Of a stretch of 64,000 nt of DNA, positions 17,774-27,969 are shown one piece after another (the first letter of the stretch is position 1; each line of letters opens with the position of its first letter). Both the position numbers and the translations under genes were made by a program. The stretch comes from Polaribacter sejongensis (GTDB lineage: Bacteria > Bacteroidota > Bacteroidia > Flavobacteriales > Flavobacteriaceae): NCBI RefSeq assembly GCF_038024065.1, contig NZ_CP150667.1, positions 1,991,501 to 2,055,500 of the forward strand. Reading direction: 5' to 3'. The notes below the pieces were generated by a model. The model worked only from the letters and a program-made list of their open reading frames with translations. It did not search any database and was not told where the DNA came from.

Positions 17774-19096
17774 TTATTTCCCTATTTGAAAATACTCAAA
17801 TCCTTTTTCTTCTAAATTGAAAGCATTGTACTGATTTCTTCCATCAAAAATAATAGGATTCTTTAATTGTTGCTTTATTTCTACAAAATCTGGAGAACGG
17901 AATTCTTTCCATTCTGTTAATAAAATTAATGCATCCGAACCTTGTAAAACTTCGTACTTAGAACTACAATACGTAATGTTTTTAGCGTCTTTTAAATAAA
18001 ATTCTTTCGCTTCTTCTATCGCTTTAGGATCATAAGCCTTCACTTTTGCACCTCTTTTCTCTAATTCTTTTACAATATAAATAGCTGGAGCCTCTCTCAT
18101 ATCATCGGTACCCGGTTTAAAGGCCAATCCCCATAAACCAAAAGTCATACCTGATAAGTCTTCTCCAAATCGTTTTACAATTTTATGTGCAATCACTAAT
18201 TTCTGAGCATCATTAACATTCTCTACAGACTCGATTAAGTTTGCTTTATAACCGTTTTCTTCTGCAATTTTCTTTAAAGCTTTTACATCTTTAGGAAAAC
18301 AAGAACCTCCATAACCTGCACCTGGATAAATAAAACTATACCCAATACGTTTGTCTGAACCAATACCGATACGCACCATATTTGCATCTGCGCCTACTCT
18401 TTCACAAATATTTGCAATCTCATTCATAAATGAAATTTTTGTCGCTAACATTGTATTTGCAGCATATTTTGTCATTTCTGCAGAACGAATATCCATCGTT
18501 ATAAAACGATCATGGGTTCTAAAGAAAGGAGAATATAATTGCTTCATTAAATCAAAAGCATAGTCAGAATCTGCACCGATAACTACTCTATCAGGCTTCA
18601 TAAAATCATCTATAGCTGCTCCTTCTTTTAAAAACTCTGGATTAGAGACAACGCTAAACTCTAAATCTGATTCTCTTTTATCTAATTCTGCCTGAATAGT
18701 TGCTTTTACTTTGTCTGCTGTTCCAATTGGCACTGTAGATTTATCTACTACGATCAATCTTTTCTGCATAGTTTCTCCAATAGACTTTGCGACTGCTAAA
18801 ACATATTGTAAATCTGCAGAGCCATCATCGCCCATTGGGGTACCAACAGCAATAAAAACAATTTCTGCATCACTAATAGCTTCTCCTAGTTTTGTTGTAA
18901 AAAACAAGTTTTTATTCTTTACATTTTTTAAAACCATTTGTTCTAAACCTGGTTCAAAAATAGGAATAATTCCTTCCTCTAATTTTTGAATTTTCTTCTG
19001 ATCTATATCTACACAAGTAACTTTGTTTCCCATTTCTGCGAAACAAGTACCAGATACTAAACCAACATAACCAGAACCAACTATAGCAATATTCAT
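17774..19096 (-). CDS. ugd: UDP-glucose 6-dehydrogenase
   Basis: A 440-residue NAD-dependent dehydrogenase oxidising UDP-glucose twice to UDP-glucuronate. It has NIAIVGSGYVGLVSGTCFA at the N-terminus, VGTPMGDDGSADL, STVPIGTADKV and the catalytic-Cys block GAGYGGSCFPKDV. The central helix TKYAANTMLATKISFMNE and C-terminal domain are complete. UDP-GlcA may be a direct precursor or feed further uronic sugars. The gene is separated from the upstream nucleotidyltransferase by a terminator, so it probably has its own promoter. Confidence 0.96.
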   Translation of the reverse strand: MNIAIVGSGYVGLVSGTCFAEMGNKVTCVDIDQKKIQKLEEGIIPIFEPGLEQMVLKNVKNKNLFFTTKLGEAISDAEIVFIAVGTPMGDDGSADLQYVLAVAKSIGETMQKRLIVVDKSTVPIGTADKVKATIQAELDKRESDLEFSVVSNPEFLKEGAAIDDFMKPDRVVIGADSDYAFDLMKQLYSPFFRTHDRFITMDIRSAEMTKYAANTMLATKISFMNEIANICERVGADANMVRIGIGSDKRIGYSFIYPGAGYGGSCFPKDVKALKKIAEENGYKANLIESVENVNDAQKLVIAHKIVKRFGEDLSGMTFGLWGLAFKPGTDDMREAPAIYIVKELEKRGAKVKAYDPKAIEEAKEFYLKDAKNITYCSSKYEVLQGSDALILLTEWKEFRSPDFVEIKQQLKNPIIFDGRNQYNAFNLEEKGFEYFQIGK

Positions 19097-19144
19097 AATT
19101 CTTTTTATTTTTTAATATTCAATTTATTTAAGATATCATCATAA

Positions 19145-19170
19145 AAAAACACTTAAAAATAAGTGTTTTT
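19145..19170 (-). terminator. Intrinsic terminator after the small nucleotidyltransferase gene
   Basis: A perfect stem AAAAACACTT / AAGTGTTTTT with a 6-nt loop, followed on the minus strand by a T-rich tract. It begins 5 bp after the stop of the gene at 19175. Confidence 0.8.
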
Positions 19171-19174
19171 CTTT

Positions 19175-19597
19175 CTAATTATTTTTTAACAACCACGAAG
19201 ATGATTGTATTTTATCTCCCAAACCATCAATCAAGTCAATATGTAATTCTTTACAAACAGGTACTTCAGGAATAGAGTTATTGTCTTGGTCTCCTCCATT
19301 GGCAAAACCTATTTGATACTCTTTTCCATACTTTTCATGAATAGCACGTATAGACGCACAAACAGTTCTATCCTTGTCAACAGAAACCATTGCTTTATCT
19401 ACAGATTTAATATTCTCTACAATAAATAAGCGCTCTTCTTCTTTCTGAAATTCTTTAGAGCCTTTTAACCCTCTTTGAAGATCACTATTAACAATTACAA
19501 ACAATTCATCTGCCAACGCTTTTGCATTGTTAAAATACTCTAGATGTCCTTTGTGAATTGGATTAAAATATCCTGATACTATAATAAGTTTTTTCAT
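19175..19597 (-). CDS. Cytidylyltransferase-fold nucleotidyltransferase (HxGH type)
   Basis: A 140-residue enzyme of the HIGH nucleotidyltransferase superfamily. It has SGYFNPIHKGHLEYF with the HxGH motif at about residues 15-18, the second basic block GLKGSKEF, and a degenerate ISSTxxR-like end (IQSSSWLL) near 130-136. Family members activate alcohol phosphates or sugar phosphates with CTP or ATP. It has its own -7 promoter motif and terminator, so it seems to be a single-gene unit inside the polysaccharide locus. The substrate is unknown; it differs clearly from the TagD-like neighbour. Confidence 0.75.
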   Translation of the reverse strand: MKKLIIVSGYFNPIHKGHLEYFNNAKALADELFVIVNSDLQRGLKGSKEFQKEEERLFIVENIKSVDKAMVSVDKDRTVCASIRAIHEKYGKEYQIGFANGGDQDNNSIPEVPVCKELHIDLIDGLGDKIQSSSWLLKNN

Positions 19598-19604
19598 TTA
19601 TTTG

Positions 19605-19612
19605 CAAATATA
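19605..19612 (-). promoter_or_regulatory. -7 box TATATTTG of the 19175-19597 gene
   Basis: TATATTTG on the minus strand, matching the Bacteroidota consensus TAnnTTTG, 7 bp before the ATG. No -33 TTG at the usual spacing was seen, so the transcript would be nearly leaderless. Confidence 0.5.
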
Positions 19613-19713
19613 AATTAAATTATTCCACGGTAAATACGTGTTTTCACGCTATTATTGGCGAAATATTAAATCATTCTAAAAATGAAATCTTTTCACCAGA
19701 ATATGTAAAACAC

Positions 19714-20145
19714 TTATTTCTCTTTCTTTTTTAAATTCTCTTTTTCTTGAACTTCTTTACGTAGTCCACTACTAGAAAAACGGTGCTCTCTTTTATTAAA
19801 GTACAAGTCGATTCCTTTTTCTTCGCAATACTTTCTACCTGTAAATTGTTTGCTAGCATACTCATCACCAATAATACGAACATCAAGTTTAAAAGACCTT
19901 AAAATATCCTCTAAATCTTGTTCTGTTGCATAAGGAACAATTTCATCTACAAAGCGACAACCTTTTAATTGAATGTATCTTTCAACAACAGATTGTACTG
20001 GCATATTCTTTTCTGGACGATCTAAAGTAGGATCTGTCTGTATACCACAAATTAAATAATCACATTGTTCTTTTGCGTCTTCTAACATTTTCACATGTCC
20101 TGCATGGAATAAATCAAAAGCACTAAAGGTAATTCCTACTTTCAT
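19714..20145 (-). CDS. Glycerol-3-phosphate cytidylyltransferase-like (TagD family)
   Basis: A small cytidylyltransferase of 143 residues from the ATG at 20143-20145; a TTG seven codons upstream is less likely. MKVGITFSAFDLFHAGHVKM carries the HxGH motif and FSSSGLRKEV the RxSSxxLR-type second motif; FVDEIVPY and IIGDEYAS are typical of the TagD/RfaE-C group. It should form a CDP- or ADP-activated alcohol such as CDP-glycerol, hinting at glycerol-phosphate or a similar substituent on the polymer. No CDP-glycerol glycerophosphotransferase is in the window, so the acceptor enzyme is missing or elsewhere. Confidence 0.8.
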   Translation of the reverse strand: MKVGITFSAFDLFHAGHVKMLEDAKEQCDYLICGIQTDPTLDRPEKNMPVQSVVERYIQLKGCRFVDEIVPYATEQDLEDILRSFKLDVRIIGDEYASKQFTGRKYCEEKGIDLYFNKREHRFSSSGLRKEVQEKENLKKKEK

Positions 20146-20163
20146 AAGTTTCTTTTTTTTTGG

Positions 20164-20171
20164 CAAATATA
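20164..20171 (-). promoter_or_regulatory. -7 box TATATTTG of the TagD-like gene
   Basis: TATATTTG on the minus strand about 18 bp before the chosen ATG. The upstream region is pure AT without a clear -33 TTG. It supports the shorter start at 20145, because the TTG start would lie inside this box. Confidence 0.5.
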
Positions 20172-20451
20172 TGTTAATTTTTTAATTATTTAATACACAG
20201 TAGTTTTTTCTTTAGTCCCTTTAGTTTCATTGAAAAAAAAAACACCTACACACCTAATTAACAACAACATAAATGTATTCTTATTAGTAGCAAAAAAGAG
20301 ATTTACCTTTTCTAAACACAGCAAATAATACTACTTAAAATCAATAAAAATCATAAATCTCTTTAGACTTAAAAAACAATGAAATTCTGTAAAATTGAAT
20401 ATAACTCCTTCAGAATAATTATTCAATAATTAGCATACTTTAATCAGCTTA
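20172..20451. other. Gap without recognisable gene, downstream of wecB remnant
   Basis: AT-rich, all frames short. It lies where the rest of wecB would be, but I could not match any stretch to the WecB C-terminal domain. The remainder was probably deleted or is beyond recognition. Confidence 0.4.
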
Positions 20452-20712
20452 CTATTTAATAATGCCACAAAAATCTAAAACAACTTTATCTGTTTTTAAA
20501 TTTATTTTGCACAACAAACTTGGTTTCATTAAACACAAATCGAAATATGGAGCAGTATCAAAAAAACTTAAAACCTGATCTAACATTTCTATACGCTGCC
20601 CATTACACAAATTTTAGTTTCAAACCTTTTATCCGCTAAAAACTGATTTACTAAAGGTGCCATTTTGACTGCTTCTGCCTTGTTCCGAAAATTAAAAGGT
20701 TCTTTTTTTCAT
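20452..20712 (-). pseudogene. wecB: Decayed UDP-GlcNAc 2-epimerase (wecB/mnaA) fragment
   Basis: Read on the minus strand from the ATG at 20710-20712, this is the N-terminal quarter of a WecB epimerase broken by at least three one-base deletions. After a shortened poly-A run comes NLLIFGTR; after another lost base EAVKMAPLVNQFLADKRF and ETKICV; after a third QRIEMLDQVLSFFDTAPYF, then DLCLMKPS. This matches the WecB layout (FGTRPEAxKMAPL, TGQHxEML, DYDLxxMKP). The frame ends at a TAG near 20452 and nothing of the catalytic C-terminal domain remains. It lies downstream of WlbA- and WbpO-like genes, as expected for a lost ManNAc(A) branch. Confidence 0.85.
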
Positions 20713-20821
20713 TATTCTTATTCAAAATAATTTGATATTATGATGCTTCCTTCTAAAAAGACAGCATAATCATTAATAACAACAAATTATATATACGTTA
20801 ATTTTGTTTAGAAAACCCCTA

Positions 20822-23036
<2,215 letters not shown>

Positions 23037-23040
<4 letters not shown>

Positions 23041-24023
23041 TTATTTAAGTTTTCCCAATACCAATCTATTGATTCTTTTAATCCTTCTTTTAAAGAAAAT
23101 TTTGGATTATAATTTAATAATTTCTTAGCTTTTGATATATCTGCGTGAGAATGCGGAATGTCTCCAATTCTATTAGGACCAAAAACCACTTCTACGTCCT
23201 TAATTTTCGGATTGTAATTCGATAAAAACCCCTTTAAAGAATCACATAAATCTATTAAAGTATTCCGATCTCCAAATGCTACGTTATATATTTCGTTTGC
23301 AGCTTCTTTATCCGCCACTAAACTGAGTAAGTTTGCCTGAATAACGTTATCTATATAGGTGAAATCTCTAGAAAAAGTTCCATCTCCATTTACAATCGGA
23401 GATTCTAAATTCATAAACTGATTTACAAACTTAGGTATTACAGCTGCATACGCCCCGTTCGCATCTTGCTTTCTACCAAAAACATTAAAATATCTTAATC
23501 CAATTGTTTCCAAACCATACGTTTTACCAAAAACATCGGCATACAATTCATTAACATATTTGGTAACTGCATAAGGAGACAACGGCTTCCCAATTACATC
23601 TTCTACTTTTGGTAACGATTCAGAATCTCCATACGTAGATGAACTTGCTGCAAAAACAAATCTTTTTACATTATTGTCTCTTGCCGCTACTAACATATTT
23701 AGAAAACCGGTAACATTAACATCATTTGTGGTAATAGGATCTTTAATTGATCTTGGCACAGAACCTAATGCGGCTTGGTGCAAAATATAATCGACACCAG
23801 AAGCTGCCAACATACAATCTTCTAAACACCTAATATCTCCATTAATCAACGTAAAGTTTGGGTTTTCTTTTAGAGGCTCTATATTTTCTCTTTTTCCTGT
23901 AGAAAAGTTATCTAAACAAACCACTGTATTCTTTTTCTCAAGTAAAACCTCGCAAAGGTTAGAACCTATAAAACCAGCTCCACCTGTAACAAGTATTTTT
24001 TTTCCTGATAACTTTATATCCAT
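23037..24023 (-). CDS. wbpP: UDP-N-acetylglucosamine 4-epimerase, WbpP/TviC-like
   Basis: A 328-residue extended SDR. It has [45 protein letters not shown] and SPYAVTKYVNELYA (YxxxK), and ends with the usual GLKESIDWYW. SVPRSI and the NFSTG segment place it with WbpP/TviC, which interconvert UDP-GlcNAc and UDP-GalNAc. With the overlapping WbpO-like gene it would give UDP-GalNAcA. It is the first gene of the minus-strand polysaccharide locus and has a -7 motif about 30 bp upstream. Confidence 0.9.
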
Positions 24024-24055
24024 TAAAACTCTTTTAGCTATTTTTTATAAAGAAA

Positions 24056-24063
24056 CAAATATA
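24056..24063 (-). promoter_or_regulatory. -7 box TATATTTG at the head of the polysaccharide locus
   Basis: TATATTTG on the minus strand, 33 bp before the WbpP-like ATG. A TTG is found 25 bp further upstream, slightly more than the usual spacing. It is the likely start of the large operon. Confidence 0.55.
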
Positions 24064-24107
24064 ACAAAAGAATCATTGGCTACTTTACCAAAACCTATTA
24101 AAAACAA

Positions 24108-24137
24108 AAAATCCTTCACATAAATGTGAAGGATTTT
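24108..24137 (-). terminator. Intrinsic terminator of tRNA-Val copy 1
   Basis: A perfect 12-bp stem AAAATCCTTCAC / GTGAAGGATTTT with a 6-nt loop and a T-tract on the minus strand, 4 bp after the tRNA 3' end. The same hairpin follows copy 2. Confidence 0.85.
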
Positions 24138-24141
24138 GCTT

Positions 24142-24219
24142 TGGTGGGCAATGAGGGATTCGAACCCCCGACCCTCTCGGTGTAAACGAGATGCTCTGAA
24201 CCAACTGAGCTAATTGCCC
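24142..24219 (-). tRNA. tRNA-Val (anticodon TAC), CCA encoded, copy 1
   Basis: A full cloverleaf on the minus strand: acceptor GGGCAAT/ATTGCCC, D-arm GCTC...GAGC, anticodon stem TCTCG/CGAGA with loop TTTACAC (anticodon TAC), T-arm with GGTTCGAAT, discriminator A and an encoded CCA. 78 nt with CCA. It is identical to the copy 202 bp away. Confidence 0.97.
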
Positions 24220-24229
24220 TAAGCGGCTG

Positions 24230-24259
24230 CAAATATAATACTTTATTTAGTTTTACCAA
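24230..24259 (-). promoter_or_regulatory. Promoter of tRNA-Val copy 1
   Basis: On the minus strand TTG (24257-24259), 19 bp, then TATATTTG (24230-24237), about 10 bp before the tRNA 5' end. This is the Bacteroidota housekeeping promoter pattern. Confidence 0.75.
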
Positions 24260-24309
24260 ACAAAATGAAAAACAATTTCATTTTTATTTAAAAAACTATC
24301 TAAAAACAA

Positions 24310-24339
24310 AAAATCCTTCACATAAATGTGAAGGATTTT
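24310..24339 (-). terminator. Intrinsic terminator of tRNA-Val copy 2
   Basis: Same 12-bp hairpin as after copy 1, with T-tract on the minus strand, 4 bp after the tRNA end. Confidence 0.85.
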
Positions 24340-24343
24340 GCTT

Positions 24344-24421
24344 TGGTGGGCAATGAGGGATTCGAACCCCCGACCCTCTCGGTGTAAACGAGATGCTCTG
24401 AACCAACTGAGCTAATTGCCC
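24344..24421 (-). tRNA. tRNA-Val (anticodon TAC), CCA encoded, copy 2
   Basis: Identical in sequence to copy 1: anticodon loop TTTACAC, acceptor GGGCAAT/ATTGCCC, encoded CCA, 78 nt. It has its own promoter and terminator. Confidence 0.97.
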
Positions 24422-24431
24422 TAAGCGGTTG

Positions 24432-24461
24432 CAAATATAGAACTTATTTTAGTTCTACCAA
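24432..24461 (-). promoter_or_regulatory. Promoter of tRNA-Val copy 2
   Basis: TTG (24459-24461), 19 bp, TATATTTG (24432-24439) on the minus strand, the same spacing as copy 1. Confidence 0.75.
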
Positions 24462-24480
24462 GTAAAAAATGATATTTTAT

Positions 24481-25689
24481 TTAAATAATTTCAGCCACCA
24501 CAAAAGTACTTCCTCCTACATAAATGATATCTCCCTGATTTGCATTTAGTAACGCATCTTCAAACGCTTCTTTTACCGAAGGATATTTTTTTCCAATTAA
24601 ATGAAATTCTTTTGCTTGTTCTTGCAAAACAGCTTCACACATACCTCTTGGAATATCTGGTTTACAAAAATAATAATGTGCGTCTTTAGGAAAAAGTGGT
24701 AAAACCTCTTCTAATTTCTTATCAGAAACAACTCCTAAAACAAAATGTATCTTTTTAAATGATTCTTTTTCTAATTGTTTTAAAACAATACTTAAACCAT
24801 CTTTATTATGCGCAGTATCGCAAATTACTTTTGGTTGCTCTTGTAAAATCTGCCACCTACCTTTTAAATTGGTGTTCTCAACAACCTTCAACAATCCTTG
24901 TTCGATGTTTTCTGAAGATATCGTGAATCCTTTTAATTTTTGAATGGCCGCAACAGCTGTTTTTGTATTTTTCTTTTGATAATCGCCCAACAAATCTGTT
25001 CTGTAACTTTTACCATCATCCGAAGCAAAATAAATAGGCGCTTTGCATTCTTCCGCTTTCGCAATAAAAACCTTTTTAACCGTTTCTTGCTCCTCCCCAA
25101 TTACAACCGGAATATTATCTTTTATAATACCTGCTTTCTCAAAAGCGATTTCAGGTAATGTTTCTCCCAAAAACTGCGTATGATCTAAACCTATGTTCGT
25201 AATTACAGAAACCTCTGGAGTAATAATGTTCGTAGAATCTAATCTTCCTCCCAAACCGACTTCAATAATGGCAATGTCTACTTTTTCTTCTGCGAAATAA
25301 TCAAAAGCCAAACCTACCGTCATTTCAAAAAACGACAACCTTTGTATTTCTAAAAATGCTTTGTGTTTTTTTACAAACGATAAAACTTTTGTTTCAGGAA
25401 TTTCAAGGCCATTAATTCTAATTCTTTCTGTAAAGTTTTTTAAGTGAGGAGACGTATATAAACCTACTTTATAACCTGCTTCTTGTAAAATAGAAGCCAA
25501 CATATGGCTTGTAGAGCCTTTTCCGTTGGTACCTCCAACATGAATAGATTTGAACTTCTTTTCTAGAAAATCCAATTCTTTTGAAAGCGCTAAAGTGTTG
25601 GTTAAATCTTTTTTGAATGCCGTTTTACCTTCTTTTTGATACATAGGTAATTGCGCAAACATCCAATCTAATGTTTGTTGATAATTCAT
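24481..25689 (-). CDS. folC: Folylpolyglutamate synthase / dihydrofolate synthase
   Basis: A Mur-ligase-family enzyme of 402 residues that adds glutamate to dihydropteroate and folates in the cytoplasm. It has the ATP-binding P-loop HVGGTNGKGSTSHML near residues 50-64, YTSPHLKNFTERI, the EVGLGGRLDSTNII block and the C-terminal DTAHNKDG. It follows tonB by 17 bp on the same strand and may be co-transcribed with exbB-exbD-tonB, a frequent Flavobacteria arrangement. Confidence 0.95.
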   Translation of the reverse strand: MNYQQTLDWMFAQLPMYQKEGKTAFKKDLTNTLALSKELDFLEKKFKSIHVGGTNGKGSTSHMLASILQEAGYKVGLYTSPHLKNFTERIRINGLEIPETKVLSFVKKHKAFLEIQRLSFFEMTVGLAFDYFAEEKVDIAIIEVGLGGRLDSTNIITPEVSVITNIGLDHTQFLGETLPEIAFEKAGIIKDNIPVVIGEEQETVKKVFIAKAEECKAPIYFASDDGKSYRTDLLGDYQKKNTKTAVAAIQKLKGFTISSENIEQGLLKVVENTNLKGRWQILQEQPKVICDTAHNKDGLSIVLKQLEKESFKKIHFVLGVVSDKKLEEVLPLFPKDAHYYFCKPDIPRGMCEAVLQEQAKEFHLIGKKYPSVKEAFEDALLNANQGDIIYVGGSTFVVAEII

Positions 25690-25706
25690 TTTGTAAAAAT
25701 ACGTGA

Positions 25707-26585
25707 TTATTTAGACAAGGTAAACTTATAAATAATTGTCCCAACTTGGTTTGCAGGTGCTTTTTCATCAGGGTTCCAGGTAGTTCTTAGAGCTGCCTCT
25801 TTTGCCGCTTTAAGTAAACAAGGAGCCGTATTCGTGCTTCCTTTATATCCTGGTTTTGTGAAAATTACTTTTCCATTTTTATTAACTTGAATTTGCACCA
25901 CCACAGTACCTTCTTCCTGACAATCGGGTTGCACTTTTGGCTTAGAAAGTGCTCTTCTACCCGCTAAATTATAATCACCTCCATCACCACTTCCTGTATT
26001 TCCATAGTACTTAGAAGAAGCCGGATCTCCAGTTTCTTTTCCTTTTACACCTGGCTTAGCATCATCTCCTTCTCCTTGTGGTTTTCCATCGGAAGAATTA
26101 CCGTTTAATAAATTATTCAACGCATCTTGAGTTGCTTTAGATGGTTTTGGCTTTTCTTTCGGAATTTCTTTCACGACTTCCTTTTCAACAGGTTTTACAA
26201 CTTCCACCTTTTTTTCTACAACCTTTTTTACAGGCTCTTTTACTACTTCTTTTATCTTTTCTAGAACCGGAACGTCTTTAGAAGTCTCTTCTGTAATAAT
26301 ATCTTCTTTAACTACTTCTTGCGGAGCTTCTTTAACTACTTCTTCAACCACCTCTTTTTCTACAACTTCTTCTTCAACAACTTCTGGAGCAGAAATTTTC
26401 TTTGTATCTTCTACAGGTTCACCACTTCCAACTTCTGAAGTTCCAAAATTAATAGCCAAACCGTATTCTTCTGGAGGATCTAAATAACTCATTCCGTAAT
26501 TTAGAATCCCGAAGATGATAAGCACCAGAATAACCGTTGTAATTACAGCAGATTTACGTTTATGTGTTGTATTTAGTATTTGCAT
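25707..26585 (-). CDS. tonB: TonB-family energy transducer
   Basis: A 292-residue periplasm-spanning protein. One transmembrane anchor at about residues 13-31 (AVITTVILVLIIFGILNYG) is followed by a long Glu/Val/Lys/Pro linker (residues 60-155) and a Gly/Asp stretch. The C-terminal part from about 215 has EGTVVVQIQVNKNGKVIF and a Cys pair, and is TonB-like. It couples proton-motive force from ExbBD to outer-membrane SusC-type receptors. It starts 1 bp after exbD. Confidence 0.88.
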   Translation of the reverse strand: MQILNTTHKRKSAVITTVILVLIIFGILNYGMSYLDPPEEYGLAINFGTSEVGSGEPVEDTKKISAPEVVEEEVVEKEVVEEVVKEAPQEVVKEDIITEETSKDVPVLEKIKEVVKEPVKKVVEKKVEVVKPVEKEVVKEIPKEKPKPSKATQDALNNLLNGNSSDGKPQGEGDDAKPGVKGKETGDPASSKYYGNTGSGDGGDYNLAGRRALSKPKVQPDCQEEGTVVVQIQVNKNGKVIFTKPGYKGSTNTAPCLLKAAKEAALRTTWNPDEKAPANQVGTIIYKFTLSK

Positions 26586-26586
26586 T

Positions 26587-26979
26587 TTATTTGCCTTTTA
26601 CAGCTAAAATCATTTTTAACTTGTTCTTATTTGCAATATCAATAACTTGCATTACATTTTTATAAGGCACATCTTTATCTCCTCTTATAATAATAGTCTT
26701 CTTTTTATCTGCACCAACACTTTTTAGAATTTCACTTTCTAAACTTGCTGAACTCACTTTTGTTTTATCAATATAAAACAACGATTCATTTGTGATAGAT
26801 ACCGCAACAGATTTATTATTCTCTGTTTTCCCTCCTGCCTTTGGCAACAAAACATCAATAGCACTTACAGTAACCAATGTAGAGGTAAGCATAAAAAATA
26901 TCAACAATAGAAAAACAATATCTGTCATTGATGACATATTGAATGTAGGATCTACTTTATTTCTTCCGCGTAAATTCAT
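26587..26979 (-). CDS. exbD: Biopolymer transporter ExbD/TolR family
   Basis: A 130-residue inner-membrane protein with one N-terminal membrane segment (SMTDIVFLLLIFFMLTSTLV). It holds the conserved Asp (DIVFLLLIFF) that forms the proton path with ExbB. The rest is the periplasmic ExbD domain with IIRGDKDVPYKNVMQVID. It lies between exbB and tonB, forming the usual energising complex. Confidence 0.93.
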   Translation of the reverse strand: MNLRGRNKVDPTFNMSSMTDIVFLLLIFFMLTSTLVTVSAIDVLLPKAGGKTENNKSVAVSITNESLFYIDKTKVSSASLESEILKSVGADKKKTIIIRGDKDVPYKNVMQVIDIANKNKLKMILAVKGK

Positions 26980-27015
26980 AAAATATTATTTTTCAAACTT
27001 TGAATTTAAAACTAC

Positions 27016-27705
27016 TTATACTGGCTCGTTTAATAAATCTAAGAACTCAACAGATTTTGCTTCCATTTGATAGATTACCTTATCTGTTCTTACCACCAAA
27101 TGATTATAAGTTATGTACGCAATAATACCTACAATTAATCCTCCAACCGTAGTTGTCATTGCCGTATATAAACCATCCGAAAGTAATTTAATATCTATTT
27201 GACCACCTGCATTTGCAATTTCATGAATTGCAACAATCATACCGATAACAGTTCCTAAAAAACCAATCATAGGTGCCGCACCAGCAATCGTTGCCAAAAC
27301 ACTAACGTTTTTCTCTAATTGATACACCTCTAACTTTCCTGCAGTTTCAATTGCCGTATTAATATCATCTAAAGGCTTCCCTATTCTAGAAATTCCTTTT
27401 CCAATCAATCTTGCTGTTGGTGTATTTTTACTTTTACAAAGCGCATCTGCAGACTCTAGTTTCCCGTTAGAAACAAAATCCTTAATTTGATTCATAAAAT
27501 TTTCATCCATTTTTGATGCTGCTTTTATAGCAAAGAACCTTTCAAAATAAATGTACATCGCAATAGCCAACAACACAAAAAGTAGTGCTAATATTATTTG
27601 TCCTCCTAAACCACCATCCATAATTAATTTATAGATAGAAAGTGTTTTTTCTTCTGAAACAACCTCTTCTAAAACCTCTTTATTCTCTTGAAAAAATAAC
27701 AACAT
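27016..27705 (-). CDS. exbB: MotA/TolQ/ExbB proton channel family
   Basis: A 229-residue membrane protein with three hydrophobic segments: near 35-55, and the paired segments around 130-150 and 175-195. It carries the channel signature SVLATIAGAAPMIGFLGTVI and GLYTAMTTTVGGLIVGI. First gene of exbB-exbD-tonB. The N-terminal acidic stretch (KEVLEEVVSEEKT) is longer than in E. coli ExbB but common in Bacteroidota. Confidence 0.94.
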   Translation of the reverse strand: MLLFFQENKEVLEEVVSEEKTLSIYKLIMDGGLGGQIILALLFVLLAIAMYIYFERFFAIKAASKMDENFMNQIKDFVSNGKLESADALCKSKNTPTARLIGKGISRIGKPLDDINTAIETAGKLEVYQLEKNVSVLATIAGAAPMIGFLGTVIGMIVAIHEIANAGGQIDIKLLSDGLYTAMTTTVGGLIVGIIAYITYNHLVVRTDKVIYQMEAKSVEFLDLLNEPV

Positions 27706-27792
27706 TTAATTCTATTTTTAAGTTCTACTTAAGTAACGACCTTTCTATTTTTAAATTGTTTCAACTTAAAATAATCGTCTTTATTTTACATC

Positions 27793-27822
27793 AAAAAAAA
27801 TGCCATATTACAAAATGACATT
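27793..27822 (-). terminator. Probable terminator downstream of the amino acid dehydrogenase gene
   Basis: On the minus strand AATGTCAT / ATGGCATT (one G-T pair) with an 8-nt loop and then eight Ts. It lies about 150 bp after the dehydrogenase stop. Confidence 0.55.
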
Positions 27823-27969
27823 CTTTTAATTATTTTATTTACTAACCCGCTATATATTCTAAATAACATCTACAATATTCGCTTTAATACCTTTTGATAT
27901 AAACATTGAATTAACAGATTTTCACAGAAACAAACAACGAGTTTTAGAATACAAATCTAACTATTAACT

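Larger units (their letters stand above)
24099..24471. repeat. Tandem duplication of a tRNA-Val transcription unit
   Basis: Promoter, tRNA and terminator are present twice, offset by 202 bp (24099 to about 24269, and 24301 to about 24471). tRNA and hairpin are identical; the promoter spacer region differs at a few bases. Confidence 0.9.

Noticed and set aside
24099..24471. Duplicated tRNA-Val as attL/attR of an integrated element
   Set aside because: Only about 120 bp lie between the copies, both tRNAs are complete with own promoters, and no integrase is near.
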